From the NCBI RefSeq assembly GCF_029227915.1, contig NC_079887.1, positions 21,573,650-21,637,649 on the forward strand: a stretch of DNA of 64,000 nt, read 5' to 3'. The notes under the pieces are model-generated. The model was not told the origin of the DNA, did not search any database, and saw only the letters and a list, made by a program, of their open reading frames with translations. Position numbers and translations under genes: made by a program. This document shows, in pieces, positions 1 through 10,162 of the stretch. This DNA comes from Hydractinia symbiolongicarpus. Its lineage: Eukaryota; Cnidaria; Hydrozoa; Anthoathecata; Hydractiniidae. Position 1 is the first letter of the stretch. The number at the start of each line of letters is the position of its first letter.

Positions 1-40
1 AAAAGAAGAGAAAAAGAAGGAAAAAGAGGAAAAGGAAGAA

Positions 41-789
41 TTGCAGAAAGAAAAAGGAGAGGAAAAAAAGATAGCTGACATTAAAAAGCAAGAGAAAAAT
101 CAACGGCAAGAGCAGAAAAAAATGTCGCAGCCAAAAGAAAAGCAAACAAGGACTTTGGAGGAACCACACACAGCTTTAATGATGTACAACAGTGGCTCGT
201 TAGAGATAGTTAAGAACTTCTGTTACTTAGGTGATATGTTGGGCAGTGAAGGGGGTGTTGGGCAGTGAAGGGGGTGTTGGGCAGTGAAGGGGGTGTTGGA
301 AGAAGTGTTACTTGCAGGATAGGTTCTGCTTGGAAAAAGTTTAGAGAGTTACTTCCTTTATTGACTAGCAGAGTCCTGTCAATTGAGGTAAAAGGTAGGT
401 TGTATGAGGCCTGTGTAAGAAGTGTTATGTTGTACGGTAGTGAGACATGGACAGTGAAGCAGGAAGATCTTGACCGTTTAGAAAGAAATGATATGAGAAT
501 GGTTAGGTGGATGTGTAATGCCAGTCTGAGAGACAGAAAGAGTTCAGATGAGCTAAGAAGCAGGCTAAGTCTCCGTAGAATTAAAGATGTTATCCAGATA
601 AGAAGATTGAATTGGCTGGGGCACTTGGAAAGAATGGAGGAGGATAATTGGGTAAGAAAGTGTAGAGACTTGATAGTTTCTGGGGCAAAGCCCAGAGGCA
701 GACCGACAAAGACTTGGCAGGAGGTTATAAGGGCAGACTTGATAGAGAGGAAGTTGAGTTTAGATCTAACACAGTCTAGATCAGACTGA
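41..789 (+). pseudogene. C-terminal part of a LINE reverse-transcriptase protein, frameshifted
   Basis: Two reading frames (41-268 and 265-789) give the tail of a non-LTR retrotransposon polyprotein. Recognisable family signatures are NFCYLGDML, YGSETWTVK, RMVRWMC, RLNWLGHLERM and KPRGRPTKTW, which in related animal elements follow the RT domain. The first 120 bases are purine-rich and encode a charged Lys/Glu stretch. The frame is broken exactly at a 19-bp tandem triplication (239-295): one copy would be enough, and the extra 38 nt change frame. The RT core is outside the window or lost. The clade is not assigned. Confidence 0.82.
239..295 (+). repeat. 19-bp tandem repeat, three copies
   Basis: Three perfect 19-bp copies (239-257, 258-276, 277-295) beginning TTGGGCAGTG. 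They lie in the LINE coding sequence and account for its frameshift. Confidence 0.95.
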
Positions 790-868
790 AAGAGGGTCAT
801 TAATATACCCCGTCCAACCCATGCTAGCATGGAAAACGGACGTTAAGCCGAGAATGATGATGAATGAT
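790..868 (+). repeat. LINE 3' UTR and ATG-rich simple tail
   Basis: Short 3' UTR after the LINE stop, with the palindrome CATGCTAGCATG and then repeated GATGATG/AATGATGATG. A short microsatellite-like tail instead of poly(A) is common for some non-LTR clades. The next retroelement starts directly after it. Confidence 0.6.
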
Positions 869-1930
869 GATGACACAGAAGTTCCTCATTAATCACGATA
901 GAGCAAGCATTCTCACGACCACTGCTTCTCTAGTCTCAGACTCTCCTCCAGACTTAAAGGCTGGATACTGGAAGGTAGATCAGACAGTAAAGTCAGCAGA
1001 GAGGCAACTCAGGTGCAAGAAAATACTTGGTTTCTACCAGTTTGGTAGAGCAGGTTTGGGACTGGTAAGCCACGTGAGTGTCCCACCAATTGGTACCAAT
1101 TCTTACCGCAAACTTGTATCAGATGTTGTGCAGGACAATGAGGAAGACATCTATTATTCTCGAGCTGTTCAGCTTCATGTCCAAGGTAACTGGACTAAGT
1201 GGTGCTCGTTTATTAAATACGATCTTTCTTGGAAGAACCTACTGTCTCTGATGCAAAGTTTATCTTCGTTTTGAATCGGTGCAACCTATGACACGCTTCC
1301 TTCTCTTACAAACTTTGTCAAGTGGGGAAATCAAAATGAAAAAAGTTGCACCCTATGTAATAAACCCTCTTATAACGTGTCCCACATTTTAGGCGCTTGT
1401 TAATTAGCCCTTTCACAAAGTAGAATCACGTACCGCCACGATACTGTTTATGTGTGTTAGTGACAGCCATTCAGAAGTTCTTATCCGATTATAAGCCAGC
1501 AAAACCATCTAGATGTCATAAAATATCCTTTGTTCCAACTGGTAAACGTCTTGCTACCAAAAAGCGCATAAAAATTCAAGGAATCCTTCACCTGGCCTCT
1601 GATTGGAGGTTATTGTCAGACTTAGATTCAACCTTAATATTACCACCTTATCTTGCTGTAACGCAGCTTCGTCCGGACATACTTTTAACTTCTGCCATGA
1701 CCAAAACTGTAATTATCCTTGAATTATCATGCCCATGCGAAGAAAACATGGACACTTGTCATGGAGTTAAGGTTGATAAATACTCGTCACTTTGTTCCGT
1801 TATGAGATTAAAGAATTGGTCTGTGCAGTTCTTTGATGTTGAAGTAGGAGCTAGGAGTTTTGTTTCGAAACAGTTACAATCTGCCTCCATCGCCTCAGCT
1901 TTTCTAACATATCTGTGCGTTACACTCTGA
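864..1930 (+). pseudogene. Copy A: RT thumb, CCHC knuckle and restriction-like endonuclease
   Basis: The 864-1274 frame contains the GLG and W-T-K-W...LSWKNLL pattern found after the RT domain in RLE-type elements. The next frame reads TYDTLPSLTNFVKWG followed by a CCHC finger, C-X2-C-X8-H-X4-C (CTLCNKP...SHILGAC). The 1454-1930 frame contains LRPDILL...VIILELSCPCEEN, matching the PD-(D/E)XK-like endonuclease at the C-terminus of R2/NeSL-like non-LTR retrotransposons. The role would be target cleavage for target-primed reverse transcription. Frame changes near 1270 and stops near 1400 and 1440 make this copy dead. Family assignment is from remembered motifs. Confidence 0.75.
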
Positions 1931-2106
1931 AATCCTTTGCTGAGTCATCCATGCGATCATCGTTTCGCATCTGGCTATCTGGTAGGGACCCACAGCATAT
2001 CGCTCAATTGATACCAACTGTTTCAAAGAAATAGTTCGTCACAAGCAACTTCGACCACTAGCTTAAGGACACGAATCCCCAGGGCGTAACAAAGAGCTCC
2101 ACTACC

Positions 2107-2690
2107 TTGCCTGCGCAACAATCACTAGGCAGCAACAGCGGCTTGCTAAATTTCGGCAACAAATGTTACATCAATTCCATCTTGCAATGTTTTTATGTGT
2201 TACCCGCAGTCGCCACAGCCATCTCTCCAAATAAAAGTTTTGTAATTATTCTACGCAAACTATCCTCCTCCAACGTTCCAGTGAACACTTTTTCATTCCA
2301 AATGCATTAAAAGGCCATGTTTCTAATACAACAGGTGCTACTTTTAATCCGTTCTCTCAGCAAGGAGCCCTAGAGATTCTTGAGGATCTCATACCAGAGT
2401 TGTCCTTAGCCTTTCCTTTCTTTGGTGGATTATTTAACACTTTGTGAAAATCTGCACTACTTGCAACGCTTGCAATAACATTAGCACCGCTGAGCAAGTA
2501 GGTCCATTTCTTCAACTGCCCTTGACATCGACTGTAAAATATGATAACTTTTTGGAGAGCGTAGAATTTTCAGGTGTCAACTCGTTCTTTTGTCAATACT
2601 GCAATATTTACCAAAATGCAACTGTTGAAAAAGAGGTCGCAGAGTGCGGTTCAATTTTGGTTCTGCAATTAAAGGGCTCTGCCTATCAAA
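2107..2690 (+). pseudogene. Copy A: N-terminal half of the USP deubiquitinase domain
   Basis: The Cys box GLLNFGNKCYINSILQCF (USP consensus GL-N-GN-C-NS-LQ) lies at 2140-2200. A shifted frame (2309-2440) carries FSQQGALEILEDL, equivalent to the QQD box with Asp changed to Gly. The third piece (2444-2690) has the zinc-ribbon cysteines CTTCNAC and CQYC and the LVLQLK strand. Two frameshifts separate these blocks. The copy is cut at 2690 by the 3' end of copy B, which lies on the opposite strand. Confidence 0.85.
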
Positions 2691-3825
2691 AGAAAATAAT
2701 TTACAAAGAGGTGGCAAGCCACCGCTATGATGAACTCAACCTGTTAGGTCTTTGGAAACAAGCTAGAGGTTGTACTCCTCTAGAGAATATGCCTCTAAAA
2801 GCACAATTCTCCCTTTTTGCAAGGAATTAAAAAAAAAAAAAAATAAAATAAAATAAAAAGGACACAACACATTTGAAAAGATGAACAGAACTTTAACCAA
2901 GGGCAGGTAGGTTTCGACCCATATTTCTGAAACTAAGTACCCTGGATGTCTAGCTGGGTCACCTCGAAAAGGTCCGCGGACGGTCATCAGCAGAAACTAG
3001 ACATCCCTATTTTCCTAAAATTAACTTTGACCACTTTCTGTTCAACTGTGCTATTCTGTGTTTTTAACTCATGTAATAAGTGGAGTCGTTACTCTCCAAA
3101 GACAAGATCATGTGTGATCAAACCCCCCGGCTAATATTTTTTTTTATTTTTTATTTATTTATTTTTCTAACTGGGGTAATAAGTGGAGTCGTCACTCTCC
3201 AAAGACAAGACCTAGTATGATCAAACCCCCTTGCTAACTTAATTTTTATTTGATTTGTTTTATTTTTGACTGGGGTAATAAGTGGAGTCGTCACTCTCCA
3301 CAGACAAGACTGAGTGTAGTCAAGCCCCCCCTTGCTCACTCATTCCAGTTAAAATATTCTTATCTCAGCTCTTCTAAAAAGAAAACATATGACTCGTGAC
3401 TGTTAATAAGGCAGTCATCACAGAAAATTACTGCTCTATCGTTGCAATGTATCCACCTGTGTACCATTTGGTCGAAGGTTATGGTTGTGTAGTGACCATT
3501 ATTTAAGTTGCCGCAATGGTTGATAATAGCCCTTAATTGAAAATTTTTAAGAAATTTCACTTCTCCATCTACGGTTAAAGGTATGGAAAGGGTACCAGGG
3601 TAAGCAGTAATACGAGAGGCAATTTTTGACACAAGGCCGTTGGCACTGGCAAAACGTTTTAGCTGTAAAATGAGATGGGAACCGCACAACACTACCTCTT
3701 TTTCAACTAGAGCAGTTTGATGGGTCTTGTGTCTAATGTTTGTTCTCCTGTCACATCTTCCCCGGCCAACGTTTCTATACCTATCCCTGTAGACAGTGAA
3801 GTCTCTTGTCGCAAGCACTAAAACT
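2691..3825 (-). mobile_element. RLE-USP retrotransposon copy B, 5'-truncated, inserted in copy A
   Basis: On the minus strand this copy holds the USP C-terminal third, about 3722 down to 3360: KEVVLCGSHLILQLKRF, then NHCGNLNNGHYTTITFDQ with the catalytic His in GHY, then WIHCNDR. It continues with three tandem hairpin modules (3335-3060), a long 3' UTR and the 3'-terminal hairpins ending near 2691. It is a close relative of copy D at 25040-26475. Coding homology stops at about 3722, as expected of a 5'-truncated retroinsertion. The bases 3723-3825 are not assigned. It interrupts copy A between its zinc ribbon and His box. Confidence 0.78.
3060..3345 (-). repeat. Three tandem 3'-UTR hairpin modules (copy B)
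   Basis: Read on the minus strand, three modules of about 60 nt recur with a period near 95 bp. Each starts with a G-run (GGGGG-TTGA), then CTTGTCTT, a hairpin (GGAG/CTCC with an ACGA-containing loop), then CTTATTACCCCAG. The G-run and the ACCCC can pair as an outer stem. The short open frames here (for example 3151-3339) are repeat artefacts. Confidence 0.8.
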
Positions 3826-3849
3826 TAAGGGCTGTAATTAACCACTCTG

Positions 3850-4663
3850 GATGATGATTTATGATGAGGTGACAAAACAGCTAGCTGTAATGATATTTCT
3901 TGTCTAATGACAGCTGGTTCTACTATAGTTAGAGGTTGCAACCCTCTAGAGATTTTTCAAAAAAGCAAAATCCCCCTTTTTGCAAGGATTTCCTAAAAAC
4001 ATTGACCGTAAAAGGCGTAAAAATACAACAGCGACAGAACACAACACTAAAAAATAAATATTAAAGCAATTCAAAATGAATTGAATAGGTACAAATGAGA
4101 TAAATAAAACTTATCATAACGTGAATATCCTTAAACGGATAAATTTAAAATTATTCTTTAGAGAATGTGTTTAAGAAGCAAACAACTATCTGCGCGCCAG
4201 GACTTGTGACCCTGGCTGTAGCTTTCCACATGTGTTATGGAGCTCCAACACTCAGCCTTACACAGATAATTGTTGCTGTGGACCTGCCTAATGACAGTAC
4301 CAGCCTGTCATAACTGGGGTAATATGCGTGGGCGTAACACCACGAAGACCAGATAAGAAAATGTAACCCCCTTGCAAAGCTTCTTCTAAAATGACTAAGG
4401 GCAGCAGGATTGTCAAGCCTGAAAGCAAAGTGAACAAACTCTGCCTCCCTACTGGACTGGGGTAATAAGTGGGATCGTTAAACCCAAAGACAAGATATGA
4501 TATCAAGCCCCCTTGCTGTGCTTCTTACATTGTCTCTATACAAAGAGAGGAGTGAGCAAACTCCGGTTTCACGGTGCACTGACCAACCTAAATCAGCTGG
4601 GGTAAATAAAACCGCTAGGGTCATGGATTCCCTCCCCCATTTGTTGTGTGACATACAAATAAG
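3850..4663 (-). repeat. 3' UTR of copy C with divergent hairpin modules
   Basis: Non-coding DNA downstream of the copy C stop. On the minus strand it holds diverged modules ending in TTACCCCAG (near 4615-4570, 4515-4455 and 4375-4310). Their inner stems differ in sequence but still pair (TGGG/CCCA, CGTGG/CCACG). The 3'-terminal block at 3990-3855 contains the TAGAGG...CCTCTA hairpin and CAGCTAGCTG (3878-3887), followed by a TCATCAT-like tail. Confidence 0.7.
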
Positions 4664-6270
4664 CTAACTTCTGGAAAAGAAAAGTATGTATGACGAAGAA
4701 TTATTCAAGTGGAATGTGTCTACTTGAGAAATACAGCGATCGTTGCATTTGAACCAGGTGTTTTGTTGGTCCTTAATGAAGGCCCAGTAATGACCTGCTT
4801 TTAATGTACCTGAGTGGTTAATGGTAGCAACCAAGTTATACTTGTTGTTGAAAGACACATCGTCAGTTGGGTGAGATGCTACCTTTAAGACATGATGTTT
4901 TTTAGGCAAGCAATTGACTAACTTGTTGTCTTTAAAAGAAGACCCATTTACTGATGTGTATCTTAACAATTGTACAACAAGGAAGTCGCCGCAATTAGAA
5001 ATCTGAGTTTCAATTGTGGCCTCTTGATGCGATGAACACTGGGGGCAGAACCACTTGTTGTCACCTAGAAGTTCTTGAGGTTGTAAAAATTTGTTAAAAG
5101 AGTCTGCTATTGACTTACACGTTGGTAAAATTAAAATTGAATCCTTTTGCTCCCTGGAAGTGGAGAAACAACAGGAGTTGCATGACGTTGTTGTGGTCAC
5201 AGTTACAGACAGTAGATTGTCAACCAAAGGGGAAGATCCAATAATTTCGTCAAAAACAACTTGAAGGATCTCGGGCACATCTTGTTGGTGATTGTGATAA
5301 AACGCGTTATTGTTAAGAGCATGCATTCTGTTTTGCAGTGCTCGTAAGAAATTGGAAGGATCAATTGGTGAACGAGAACGATTCAGTAGTGACATATTTA
5401 GGACTATAGACTTTACTAGAGGAGATGACAAAGAGGACTCTGTTGGTAATTGAGACCAAAGTCTTGGAAGAACCGTTAATGCTTGCAAAATGGAGTTTGC
5501 GTAGCATGTGTTCCCCTTGTTTATCAAACCAGCGTGAACGATGCTCACCTTTTGTTTAAGTTCCTGGCTAAGGTTATGGTGTTCCGTGGGTTTTGGCATG
5601 TCAGAGATGGCTGAAGATGGACTTTTATTGGATTTGGTAACAGACGAGGATTTTTCATGAGGTATACTATCCTTTGGTCGTGGCAATGTTGGCGGACTGC
5701 AGTGCGTAAGATCTTGTGACCAATGTGGTGAGTCTCGTGCAATCCAAATGCAAAAGGATGCTTTCATGCTTATATCGCCAAGCTTGCGGGCGGTTAAAAA
5801 CGCAGATTTGCTAGCGAAACCGAGGCTTTTTAGACAGCAAGTTAGAGACCTTGAAGAGTAGCCCCTAGCACCCACTTCTACTGCAAAAAGATGCAGAAAC
5901 CACCCGTTGCTACGTATTACCTCGACCAAAGGGAAGTATTTGGAAAGCTTGGTGGAATGCCAGGATCCCATGTTTTCCTCACAAGGACAAGTAAGTTCAA
6001 TAATGATGATGCGCTTAGAACAATTTGAGTATATTACAATGTCTGGCCTGAGGGATGTGATCGCAATATGGCCAGGAAACACAAATCCTTCATTCAGATC
6101 TGCTAACATCACCCAGTCACTAGCATGGTGGAATAGACCAGTTGGTTTTGATCTTTTAGCGGAGGAATAGCTACCTGCTTTTACAAATGACACTTTAAGG
6201 TGCTTTTTCGTTTCAGGAGCCCGCGAAGCACAGCATCGTGTCGGAAAGTGAACCTTCCTTGTGATAGAGC
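4664..6270 (-). CDS. Restriction-like endonuclease fused to USP deubiquitinase (retrotransposon copy C)
   Basis: A single open frame links two enzymes. Numbering from the first Met of the open frame (6427), the endonuclease core has PD at D129 and ELTCPCEEN at E144, followed by KLSKYFPL and VEVGARGY. A Ser/Pro/Lys linker (about 215-290) leads to a full USP domain: Cys box GLINKGNTCYANSILQAL (C308), HQQDVPEIL, zinc ribbon (CNSCC, CPQC), His box GHYWAFIKD (H546) and CNDR (N562/D563), ending in SSSYILFF. The family hydrolyses ubiquitin isopeptide bonds. Homology starts near 6270. The N-terminal 50 or so codons (6427-6271) merely read antisense through copy A, so the RT is missing and no genuine start is visible: a 5'-truncated insertion. 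The catalytic residues look intact, but expression is doubtful. Confidence 0.85.
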
Positions 6271-6275
6271 AACCT

Positions 6276-6430
6276 TGCATTTGAACAATGGCCATTACAC
6301 TACTGTTGCTTATAACCAAGTGCATGGTAAGTGGTTTCATTGCAACGACAGAGAGGTGGTCCCTTGCAAACAAAGCTTGCTTAATGGTGTACAACCTTAC
6401 ATCCTTTTCCGAGAAGAGCTTAGGCAAATT
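6276..6430 (+). pseudogene. Copy A: USP C-terminus
   Basis: LNNGHYTTVAYNQ, KWFHCNDREVV and YILFREELR are the USP His box, the CND motif and the final strands, ending at LR as in copies B and D. It begins at the 5' junction of copy C and continues the USP remnant at about 3827-3850, so it is the displaced end of copy A. Confidence 0.8.
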
Positions 6431-6454
6431 GCAGCCAGCACCACAACTTCCGGC

Positions 6455-6875
6455 TTATGTAAGCAAGGGGGGTTTGACTATTCTTTTCTTTTTTTTATTT
6501 TCGTTTTTTTCTTCTTTTTTTTGTAGTCTTGTCTTTGGAGAGTGACGACTTCACTTATTACCCCAGTCAAAATAAAAGCAAAAAACAAAAAAAAAATTAC
6601 GCCAGCAAGAGGGTTTGACTGCACCAGGTCCTATCTTTGGAGAGTGACGACTCCACTTATTACCACAGGCACACAAGATTGTACAGAGTAGGACAGATGA
6701 AAAGTTACGGATATAAGAAATGTCTAGTTCCTGCTGAAGACTGTTCGAAGACCTCTTTTGAGGTGACTCAGCTAGATATTTTGGGTACCTTAGTTCAGGA
6801 ATATAAGTCGAAACCCTTGTACCCTTTACAGAAGTCATGTCCTAATCCCTCTGTCTGCTTGTTTGTTCAATTTTT
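6455..6875 (+). repeat. Copy A 3' UTR: two hairpin modules, then the conserved UTR block
   Basis: Two modules (about 6462-6566 and 6605-6670) with GGGGTTTGA...CTTTGGAGAGTGACGAC and TTATTACC. Then comes a block from GGCACACAAGATTG to CAATTTTTG (6665-6875) that is about 90% like 22795-23000. It stops abruptly where another repeat (CGGAG...) begins, so the terminal hairpins of A are missing. Confidence 0.78.
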
Positions 6876-7480
6876 GCGGAGTGTAGCGGAGCCTATTTCC
6901 TCATTATATAAGCCAAATATAAGGGAAAAGAAGTACGATGGAGAGTATATAGCATTTCTATGCGATTTCGTCCCTATACATCCGAATTATAAAAATTCAA
7001 ACAAAATATCACAGTAATCCAGCAATTTAATGTGGTCATTCTTTAGTACAGTTTATAGTAAGCGAGACAACGTGTTTATCAAGGAGCAAAGCGATGGATT
7101 GTTTGTTGTTTTTTAAAGATGGTGCCAAGCGGAAAATGGGGACGAACTGATATTTTCAAGAAAACGAAAGAGGGAAGTATGAATAGCTAGCTATTATATC
7201 ACTATTTTTTACATGTAATGAACCTCTTCTCACCCACACCTAACTAGCAAATAACTACCAATATATGTGGCAAAATAAGCTGGTATAACACTACCAAATT
7301 GGCTAGCTAGCAGCATAAACTAGGTAGTTAAGCAGCACAAAACTGTTTTTCTCACTAGCTACTTATCTGACATAAAACTGGCTACTTGGCCGGCATAAAA
7401 TTAGCTATGTAGCTAGATTTAAATGATCCTTAAGACATATTTTCTAGTCATACACATACTGCACAATGAGTTAATTATGC
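6876..7480 (+). repeat. Dispersed non-coding repeat, relative at 16470-17240
   Basis: Matches 16480-17240 in blocks: CGGAG-GTAGC-GAGCC, TTTCCTCATTA-ATAAGCCAAATAT, AGCGAGACAAC, TTGTTGTTTTTTAAA. It then becomes rich in GCTAGCTA. No coding capacity is seen. It could be a non-autonomous element, but I did not find terminal repeats. Confidence 0.6.
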
Positions 7481-7696
7481 TAGATAGATAGATAGATAGA
7501 TGTGCATATTTTACATGGCTAGCCTCACAAATATCGAGGGATATACCCTGTCTATTATTTCCAGGAGGGGCCATGGCTTAGATGGAGAGTCCTAGAGTAT
7601 TTAATGCTCATTTTGAGCGACGCAGACCCAATTAGGGCCTGCGCTCTACTAGACAACTCCCGGCAACATCCAACGGCCCACACAGTGTGCCATCTT
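7481..7696 (-). mobile_element. SINE copy, 3' part, interrupted by the integrase-HECT transposon
   Basis: In reverse complement this matches 19440-19650 at roughly 97%, including the (TCTA)n tail, here (TAGA)n at 7481-7500. It ends with CATCTT (7691-7696), the left copy of the target duplication. The rest of the same SINE resumes at 14083. Confidence 0.9.
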
Positions 7697-8233
7697 TATG
7701 GAACGCCAAGGCTGCCTTATTCGATGATTTCATTCGGTCATAAAACACTATTTGTCGCTAATTGTATTCGATTTTGTTAAAATTCATTCGATTTTGTAAA
7801 AATTCATTCGATTATGCGCTAAATTCATTCGATTATGCGCTAAGTTCATTCGATTATGCGCTGAATTCATTCGATTATGCGATGAATTCATTCGATTATG
7901 CGATGAATTCATTCGATTATGCGATGAATTCATTCGATTATGCGCTGTTTGCATGTGATAAATTATTCGATGCGCTGAATTCATGCGCTAAATTATTCGA
8001 TGCGCTGTTTGCATGCGCTAAATTATTCGATGCGCTGTTTGCATGCGCTAAATTATTCGATGCGCTGTTTGCATGCGCTAAATTATTCGATGCGCTGAAT
8101 TCATGCGCTAAATTATTCGATGCGCTGTTTGCATGCGATAAATTATTCGATGCGCTGTTTGCATGCGCTAAATTATTCGATGCGCTGTTTGCATGCGATA
8201 AATTATTCGATAGTTTTGGCGCCTCAATCAAAA
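7697..8233 (+). repeat. Left terminal inverted repeat (537 bp) made of tandem arrays
   Basis: An 80-bp unique tip is followed by an array of 21-bp units (about 7780-7950, ATTCATTCGATTATGCGCT type) and nine 30-bp units (starting 7952, 7982, ... 8192; CATGCGCTAAATTATTCGAT type). Open frames over it on either strand are repeat artefacts. It ends 22 bp before the integrase ATG, so it probably holds the promoter and 5' UTR. Confidence 0.95.
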
Positions 8234-8254
8234 CTCAAGGATTACAAAATTAAT

Positions 8255-9622
8255 ATGGCTGACGAAAGAACACGAGCTATATTAAAGAAACTTGGATTGA
8301 AACACCTTATTTTGAAGTTTAGTGAAGAAAATATAACCGCTGATTTGATACCAAAGCTTTCTCTAAAGCATTTCGAAAGCTTAGGTGTAACAGATAATGG
8401 AGTTATAATGAACTTGAGGGTAAAATTTTGCAGCTTTGGTGGAATTAAACCACAAAAGTTAAAGTGGGAAAATGGAGGAGCTCCAAAATTCCTAATACCT
8501 GAAGAAGTCCTACAAAACCTACTCAATGACGGCTGTCTTATTTCGGAGATCAGCAATATCTTATGCGTTTCAGAAAGAACAATTTATAGAAGAATGGAAG
8601 AGTATGGGCTTAAAAAGCATAACTTTACAGAAATGTCTAATGAAGAGTGTGATTCAATTCTGAGCACTGTGACTCAAGAGTTTCCTAATTGTGGCGAAGT
8701 TATGTTACGAGAACTGTTAAGGGAACGTGGGATACGAATTCAAAGGCAAGTGCTAAGAGAAAGTTTGCAGAGAATTGATAAAGATGGTATTCAGTTTAGA
8801 AGCAAAAGGAGGCTGCACCGTCGAATCTATAACGTGCAAGGGCCAAACCACTTGTGGCATATAGACACAAACCACAAATTGGTGCGCTGGTATTTTATAA
8901 CTACTGGGATCGTTGATGGGTTTAGCCGGTTACCTGTCGGTTTATTTTGCACCGATAACAATAAATCGGACACTATTCTTCAATGTTTTCAATTCGCAGT
9001 CGGCGAATATGGTCTTCCAAGCAGATTGAGGTGTGACAAAGGGAAGGAAAATGTTCTCGTAGCAGATTACATGCTAGAAAAGCGTGGAACTGACAGGCGA
9101 AGTGTGATAGCAGGTAAAAGTACACACAACCAAAGAGTGGAAAGACTTTGGAGAGACATTTTTAGTGGAGTGTTGTCTTATTTCTATAACCTGTTTTACT
9201 TTATGGAAGACAAAGGTATTTTAGATGCGACAAATGGATTGCATTTGTCTGCATTGCATTATATATATATGCCCCTAATTGTTGCTAAGCTTGAATGGTG
9301 GAGACAAGCATGGTCTACTCACCGATTGAGAACAGTCAACTCTTCTCCCATCAGATTGTGGGTTTCTGGACAGATGACCAATCCTGTGGGTATTGCCCCT
9401 CATGAGGTTGATCAACTTTATGGAGTAGAAGGCTATTTATCCACTGAAGAGGAAGAACCTGAGGAGAATGAGAGACCAATCTTTGTTTTTCATCAGCAGA
9501 TAAGTCAAAATTGTTTTCAAGAGCTTTCAGAAACTATAACGGATGATTCTAAACATGAGAACAGTGGAATTAACAGCTATTTACGGGCTCTGGATATAAT
9601 AGAAAAATATATCCAAGAATAA
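8255..9622 (+). CDS. DDE integrase/transposase with N-terminal SAM-like domain
   Basis: 455 aa, intronless. The ATG at 8255 is chosen because upstream codons lie in the tandem-repeat TIR. Residues 1-62 form a SAM-like helical domain ([15 protein letters not shown]...LGV). At 85-115 there is a helix-turn-helix ([19 protein letters not shown]), then an IS3-like spacer with RESLQRID. The core (about 195-310) shows WHIDTNHK (D204), RCDKGKEN (D261) and HNQRVERLW (E296), a DDE triad with 34 residues between the last two. An acidic tail follows. It would cut and join the element ends in the nucleus. No lesion is visible. The protein family has many members in cnidarians and fish. Partner: the HECT gene downstream on the same strand. 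Confidence 0.95.
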   Translation: MADERTRAILKKLGLKHLILKFSEENITADLIPKLSLKHFESLGVTDNGVIMNLRVKFCSFGGIKPQKLKWENGGAPKFLIPEEVLQNLLNDGCLISEISNILCVSERTIYRRMEEYGLKKHNFTEMSNEECDSILSTVTQEFPNCGEVMLRELLRERGIRIQRQVLRESLQRIDKDGIQFRSKRRLHRRIYNVQGPNHLWHIDTNHKLVRWYFITTGIVDGFSRLPVGLFCTDNNKSDTILQCFQFAVGEYGLPSRLRCDKGKENVLVADYMLEKRGTDRRSVIAGKSTHNQRVERLWRDIFSGVLSYFYNLFYFMEDKGILDATNGLHLSALHYIYMPLIVAKLEWWRQAWSTHRLRTVNSSPIRLWVSGQMTNPVGIAPHEVDQLYGVEGYLSTEEEEPEENERPIFVFHQQISQNCFQELSETITDDSKHENSGINSYLRALDIIEKYIQE

Positions 9623-10162
9623 TAATCTGACATTGAAAGTTGTGAATTTTGGTGTATTTTGATTGATTTATTTTTTATGAGTAATTTTTTGGATACATTC
9701 TCACTTCGCTTAATGTGAACTGGAAAATTAACTCATCAAAATTAAGTTATGAACTGAGAACCAAGTTCAGAATTTGTTTTGTTTTGAGGGCTCAGAAAGT
9801 TGTCTATGTTACATATATATAATCCATGTAAATAGTATATATATATATTATTTTCTTCTTTACTTTTCTTCTTGTTGAAGAACTATATTAACTGGATTTG
9901 AATTGTTTTTTTGTTATTAACATGGTGTATATATATAAGAGCCTTTATATATGTTGTAAGTTTTATGTTCAAACAAATTCTTCCTGTGGCACCCTGTATC
10001 TTAAAGTAATTTGATTGCATCTTAAATGATTGAAAAGTTCTTTTTAAAATGCATAAAGCTATATTTCTTTAACAAAAAATATTATTATTTAAATTACAGA
10101 TTTCTATGGGGATACTATCATATAATACTGTCTTTCTTCTTTAGCAACAACTAATAGTATAC
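9623..10162 (+). other. Spacer between integrase and HECT genes; possible 5'-UTR 3' splice site
   Basis: AT-rich, non-coding. A pyrimidine tract ending in TTTAG at 10144 lies just upstream of the HECT ATG (10163) and looks like a 3' splice site, so the HECT mRNA may start further upstream, perhaps in the left TIR, and be spliced here. No clear AATAAA was found for the integrase mRNA. Confidence 0.45.

Larger units (their letters stand above)
869..6875 (+). mobile_element. RLE-USP non-LTR retrotransposon copy A, split by nested copies B and C
   Basis: One element on the + strand can be followed in order. RT-thumb-like region 864-1274, CCHC knuckle about 1335-1395, endonuclease 1454-1930, USP Cys box and zinc ribbon 2107-2690, a His-box remnant (NHSG) about 3827-3850, USP C-terminus 6276-6430, structured 3' UTR to 6875. 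The gaps are filled by copy B (2691 to about 3825, -) and copy C (about 3850-6272, -). The USP pieces abut in the order expected for one protein, so nested insertion explains them better than independent fragments. Everything in A is frameshifted and non-functional. Confidence 0.75.

Noticed and set aside
210-830. 206-aa minus-strand frame opposite the LINE
   Set aside because: No domain; antisense of a recognisable LINE coding region.
3176-3236. Spliced-leader RNA gene (GGTAATAAG resembles the end of a hydrozoan spliced leader)
   Set aside because: The match is short; the unit sits in tandem in retrotransposon 3' UTRs, lacks a convincing donor plus Sm site in order, and the pairing pattern favours a UTR hairpin.
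6271-6427. N-terminal 50 codons of the endonuclease-USP frame as part of the protein
   Set aside because: They are antisense to the USP C-terminus of copy A; homology to the family starts near 6270.
7740-8220. Regularly spaced repeats as a CRISPR array
   Set aside because: Units are contiguous without unique spacers, the genome is eukaryotic, and the arrays are mirrored in the transposon ends.
7762-8253. 163-aa open frame rich in FDYALNS and FDALFAC repeats, and its mirror copy at 13220-13771
   Set aside because: It translates the tandem units of the terminal inverted repeats; both strands are open for the same reason and no domain is present.
8120-8254. Upstream Met codons extending the integrase by 45 residues
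   Set aside because: The extension encodes TIR repeat units ([10 protein letters not shown]); the ATG at 8255 directly precedes the SAM-like domain.
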